Shown here: piece after piece, positions 38,671 to 64,000 of the stretch
Layout: each line of letters starts with the position of its first letter
Numbering within the stretch: position 1 is the stretch's first letter
Origin: Pogonophryne albipinna
Lineage: Eukaryota > Chordata > Actinopteri > Perciformes > Artedidraconidae
DNA length: 64,000 bases
Direction: 5' to 3'
Assembly: GCA_028583405.1 (NCBI GenBank)
Contig: CM053259.1
Coordinates: 22,514,734-22,578,733, forward strand
Program-made: the position numbers and the translations under genes
The notes under the pieces: generated by a model
What the model was told of the DNA's origin: nothing
Seen by the model: only the letters and a program-made list of their open reading frames with translations
The model's database searches: none

Positions 38671-41259
38671 TGTTACGAGTCTTATGGTATATACGTAATT
38701 CCTGTCTGGCAGCATTTCTTCATTGTGATATCTTGTCACAGCTGACTGGAGTTTTATCGCTTCTCTTTCAGTGCGTTCTGCCAAATCTCGTTCTCTCCAG
38801 GTATCTGCATGAGGATCTGAGAAAGACATGAAAGGTTTGGGTTATATTTGAGTAATTGGGTTTAGCTCTATCTTGGCCCTTTGGTAGATCATGGCAGATA
38901 TGAGCCTTTTTTTCTTCTGTTCTTCTGTGTATGTATATCACAAACAGATTTGAAACCAAGTTTTCACGATCTTTAACAACTATCAACTTTTTACTCTCTT
39001 AACTCACTACAAATTCTTGACATGTTCAAAATGTTTTATTTTTAAGACAATCTAAAAAAACTTGACATGCATGTGTCTATATTGTTGCAGCATGCTGCAC
39101 ATTCTTTAGCAGCAGACCATGTCTGAACCTTAGCCGCATCCCTTTGAATCTTGGCGTTCTGTCTATCTTTGTCTGTAGATCCTATTAAGCCCATGGAATG
39201 TGTTTCAGTACAGCCAAACATCAAATACAGAAGTTGCCGCTGACATGGATCTCTATGTATTGTGAAAAGATTGTATGGTTACAATGTATTTAATCGAAGG
39301 TCTAAAGCCAAACAAACTACTGTTAGTCTTGGCAAACAACAGCTTTGTTGTGTTCGACACAGTTGATTACAGTGTTGAACTTGAAGAGTAAAATGTGATG
39401 CATCCTTCACACTCCACGGACTATCAGATTTTGTTAAGAGGAAGCACTTTAATAATCCTTCATTAGGGACATTTTTTATGTTACTCATTACAAAAATGCC
39501 CAAAATCCACACAGGACCTAATTGTTGAGATTTTAGCTGAGTCTTCCACACAGTCGGAGCTCCAAGCAATTAGAGCTTTGCTCAAGGGCACATAGGCGGT
39601 ACCCAGGAGATAAACTGGCTCCTCTCCAGCTACCAGCACATACTCCGCACCGGGGTCCGTGTGGGACTCAAACCCACCACCCTCCGGCTTCAAGCCAAGT
39701 CCCCTAAAACTGTGCTAATGCCACCCATAGGCCCTAAGTGTAAAAGTTAAAGCGATACCGACAAATATGGAGAGCAGTGGAGAAAGAAGAAAGCTGACTA
39801 TAATAGAACATCACTGTTTCTGTTCCTCATTTGAGTCTGGATTCAGCACCAAACGTACATTTATCATGTTATTGAATGAAACGTTACAGCTAGCTTTTGA
39901 GCTCTCCAAAAAGACGATGTGTGTGTGTGTGTGTGTTTTTCAGCTGCTAAACAGTATGGCGGCCCATTACAACTGACAGCCATGGTGTTGGTATAATCTG
40001 AGTCCCTGAAAGGGGCCAATTATCCCAGATTACAAGTCCTATCAGGAAAGCAGACTCGACATTTGAGTTATACAACTAAACCCCCTGCACTCAAACTGAA
40101 CTCTGCTCACATTTATGTCATCTGCAGTGTCAAGCTCAGATCCAATGGGATCTACTGAATGCAGATGAATTCTCCTTCTGATCATCTTCACTTGTCATTT
40201 AATCTAATGCGTTTTTCAAATTTCCCAACAGAGCTGAGTTATGTTTCAAGCCATACAGTGAATGTTTTCTTTCAAAACGCATAGAGAAATAGTTGCTTAT
40301 TATGATGCCAGGGGAGTGCAGCTTTAAAAGCCAGACACACTTGGTCCAACCAGCATGCTAAGTAAACATACACTGCCTCTAACAAAAGAGTTTCAAAGTA
40401 CTGTCTGATGATGACTATTATGGAAATGTAAAGAGTGGGGAACTAAAGGCGTCTCATCTTCATCCCCTCACAGGCTGGAGGTTTGAGACCGTCTCATGTT
40501 TCAGCTCATCAGCTTTCTGCCTCAGGTAAAACTGGAATGAAAAAGCTCCACAGCTTCACAGCCAGGACACGATGTAGCTCCACACCTGGAACATAGACTC
40601 TGCTGCAGCATACAACCTCCCACAGACAGACACACACTCCATGGCTTCTCTTTGTTTACTTTTGGAAATTTGAGCCAGGTAATGTGGTGACGTAGCCCTA
40701 CCAAGTCACTTCTGCTTAATTTCTCCCTCCCCACAAGGCTATTATCTTTATAGTGAAGCCTAGGACATCAATAAACATTATAATTGGATATATCAACTCC
40801 ACAAGCAAACTTATATGTTTATCTTATTCTATAGACTCCTGAATTCAATTGGTGACTTACAACAATCTCTGCAACATTTAGCTTATGGTATTTTTTTTTA
40901 TTACATGTACATAGTTTACTTCATGACTTGGTCTTGAAACATAATCCTGGACTATTTTGTATTGATTTAACATTTGTATTGTTTTTTGTCTTATACGTTT
41001 ATGTTGCATTGTACACTGTAGCTGATGTGCATTTGACAATAAAGCCTTTGAATCCTTTGAATCTCACACACACAAACACTTTCTTTGGTTTTTAATTGCA
41101 TGTTATTGTTGGCATATAAGTTTAATGTTTCGCTCATGTTGTAACACCTTGTTCAACATGCTTTGGCACTTCTATGTTTTCGATATGGTCATGCCAATAA
41201 AGCCCCTTTGAATTTAAATGAAGGGTGGAAGTGATGCAATATATTTTTGCACCTGTGAC

Positions 41260-41556
41260 CGCCCCCCCCCTCCCCCCTCCCACCGACGCTCTCACACACT
41301 CATCAACCTGGTAGTGAGGAGTAGGACGCGCGAGCCATTGGGTGGAGCAGCCTCGCATGCTGCGGAATACACATTCAGTAGGTCGTGCAGTTTTTTGCAG
41401 ATGCAGGTCGCTGAGTGTGAGTGTGAGTGTGAGCGCGAGGTAGGGGGGGGAATGGCGAACGGGCGCGGGCGGCAGTGCGCCTTGTGAGGATACATTAAAA
41501 ACTCCGGTGCGGTGGCAGGCGGTAGCTCGAGGACAGACAGGAGCAGGAGGGGGACC
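41260..41556 (+). promoter_or_regulatory. Likely rapgef5 promoter / 5' UTR, CpG-rich
   Basis: GC content and CpG density rise sharply from about 41260 (GACGCTC, GGACGCGCGAGCC, GGGCGCGGGCGGC) and continue through exon 1, unlike the AT-rich flanks. There is no TATA box in the usual place. This fits a CpG-island promoter for rapgef5. The exact start site cannot be placed. Confidence 0.5.
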
Positions 41557-63518
<21,962 letters not shown>

Positions 63519-64000
63519 GTGAGTGTGATGATGGCTCTAATGTTTTGAATTAAGATACGATAATAATGTATTGTCAGAGAGTCTGACATTTTTTTTGCAC
63601 CAGACCAGCTCCATTTGCAACATCAACAAGGACAGATATTTAAGACGAGATACAAGGGAATATTTGACAAAACATCAGGGTCACTAAAGAGAAACCTGCA
63701 CAAGACCTTCTAACGTACATTAGATCTGGGTTTCAGCTCTGTATTTCATTTGAGTGGTGCACAAAAGAATGCTTCAGTTTTACCTTTTTAAATTGCGGGA
63801 CATTGTGTCTCCGATTTGATGGTTACAATTCATATCCGCTGTTCAGGACATGGTTGGGGTTAGAGGTGATGTGGTGGGACAGCCTCAATATGTTGTACTG
63901 GTATGCTGATTCATAGAGTCCCTCCAAAGGTTGACCTACAATCATTGATTTTAGATTTTCATCTGTTGAGCAGTTTTTTACCTTAAAGCGGTGGGCAATC
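63519..64000 (+). other. Start of rapgef5 intron 9 (window edge)
   Basis: Begins GTGAGTGTGATG after exon 9. Nothing else recognised. Confidence 0.6.

Overview
This is a vertebrate, almost certainly teleost (ray-finned fish), chromosomal segment. The coding exons carry GT/AG introns, long CA/GT microsatellites are frequent, and much of the rest is DNA transposons and LINE pieces typical of fish genomes. Four protein-coding genes are supported: hycc1/fam126a (+, 5862-20669, complete CDS), tomm7 (+, 24504-26699, complete), il6 (-, 29836-27810, complete) and the 5' part of rapgef5 (+, from 41557, running off the right edge). Their order and orientation match the block around human IL6 (RAPGEF5 - IL6 - TOMM7 - HYCC1), so this looks like an ancient conserved synteny block.

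Layout. 1-3067: transposons, including a 2.5 kb hAT element with a perfect 8-bp target duplication that itself carries a nested element. 5.8-22.3 kb: hycc1, ten obligatory coding exons plus one probable alternative exon. Its introns hold three TTAA-flanked elements and three hAT elements. 22.3-24.4 kb: low-complexity DNA and an 835-bp palindromic element with five telomere-type CCCTAA units. 24.5-27.1 kb: tomm7. 27.3-30.0 kb: il6, with a TATA box and a perfect NF-kB site just upstream and an AU-rich 3' flank. 30-41.2 kb: intergenic, with a LINE (esterase ORF1 fragment, long open endonuclease/RT ORF2) joined to a second hAT copy, several microsatellites and LINE-like 3' tails. 41.5 kb to the end: rapgef5, nine phase-compatible exons spread over 22 kb, including a DEP domain.

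The genes do not form an operon. Each works separately: a PI4-kinase complex subunit, a mitochondrial import subunit, a cytokine and a Rap exchange factor. I found no prokaryotic-type system, CRISPR array or confident RNA gene. The most interesting structures are the nested transposons (one with a paralogous empty site), the palindrome with telomere-type repeats, a 0.93 kb duplication that fills one rapgef5 intron, a 220-unit uninterrupted GT array, and a possible alternative 3' end of hycc1.
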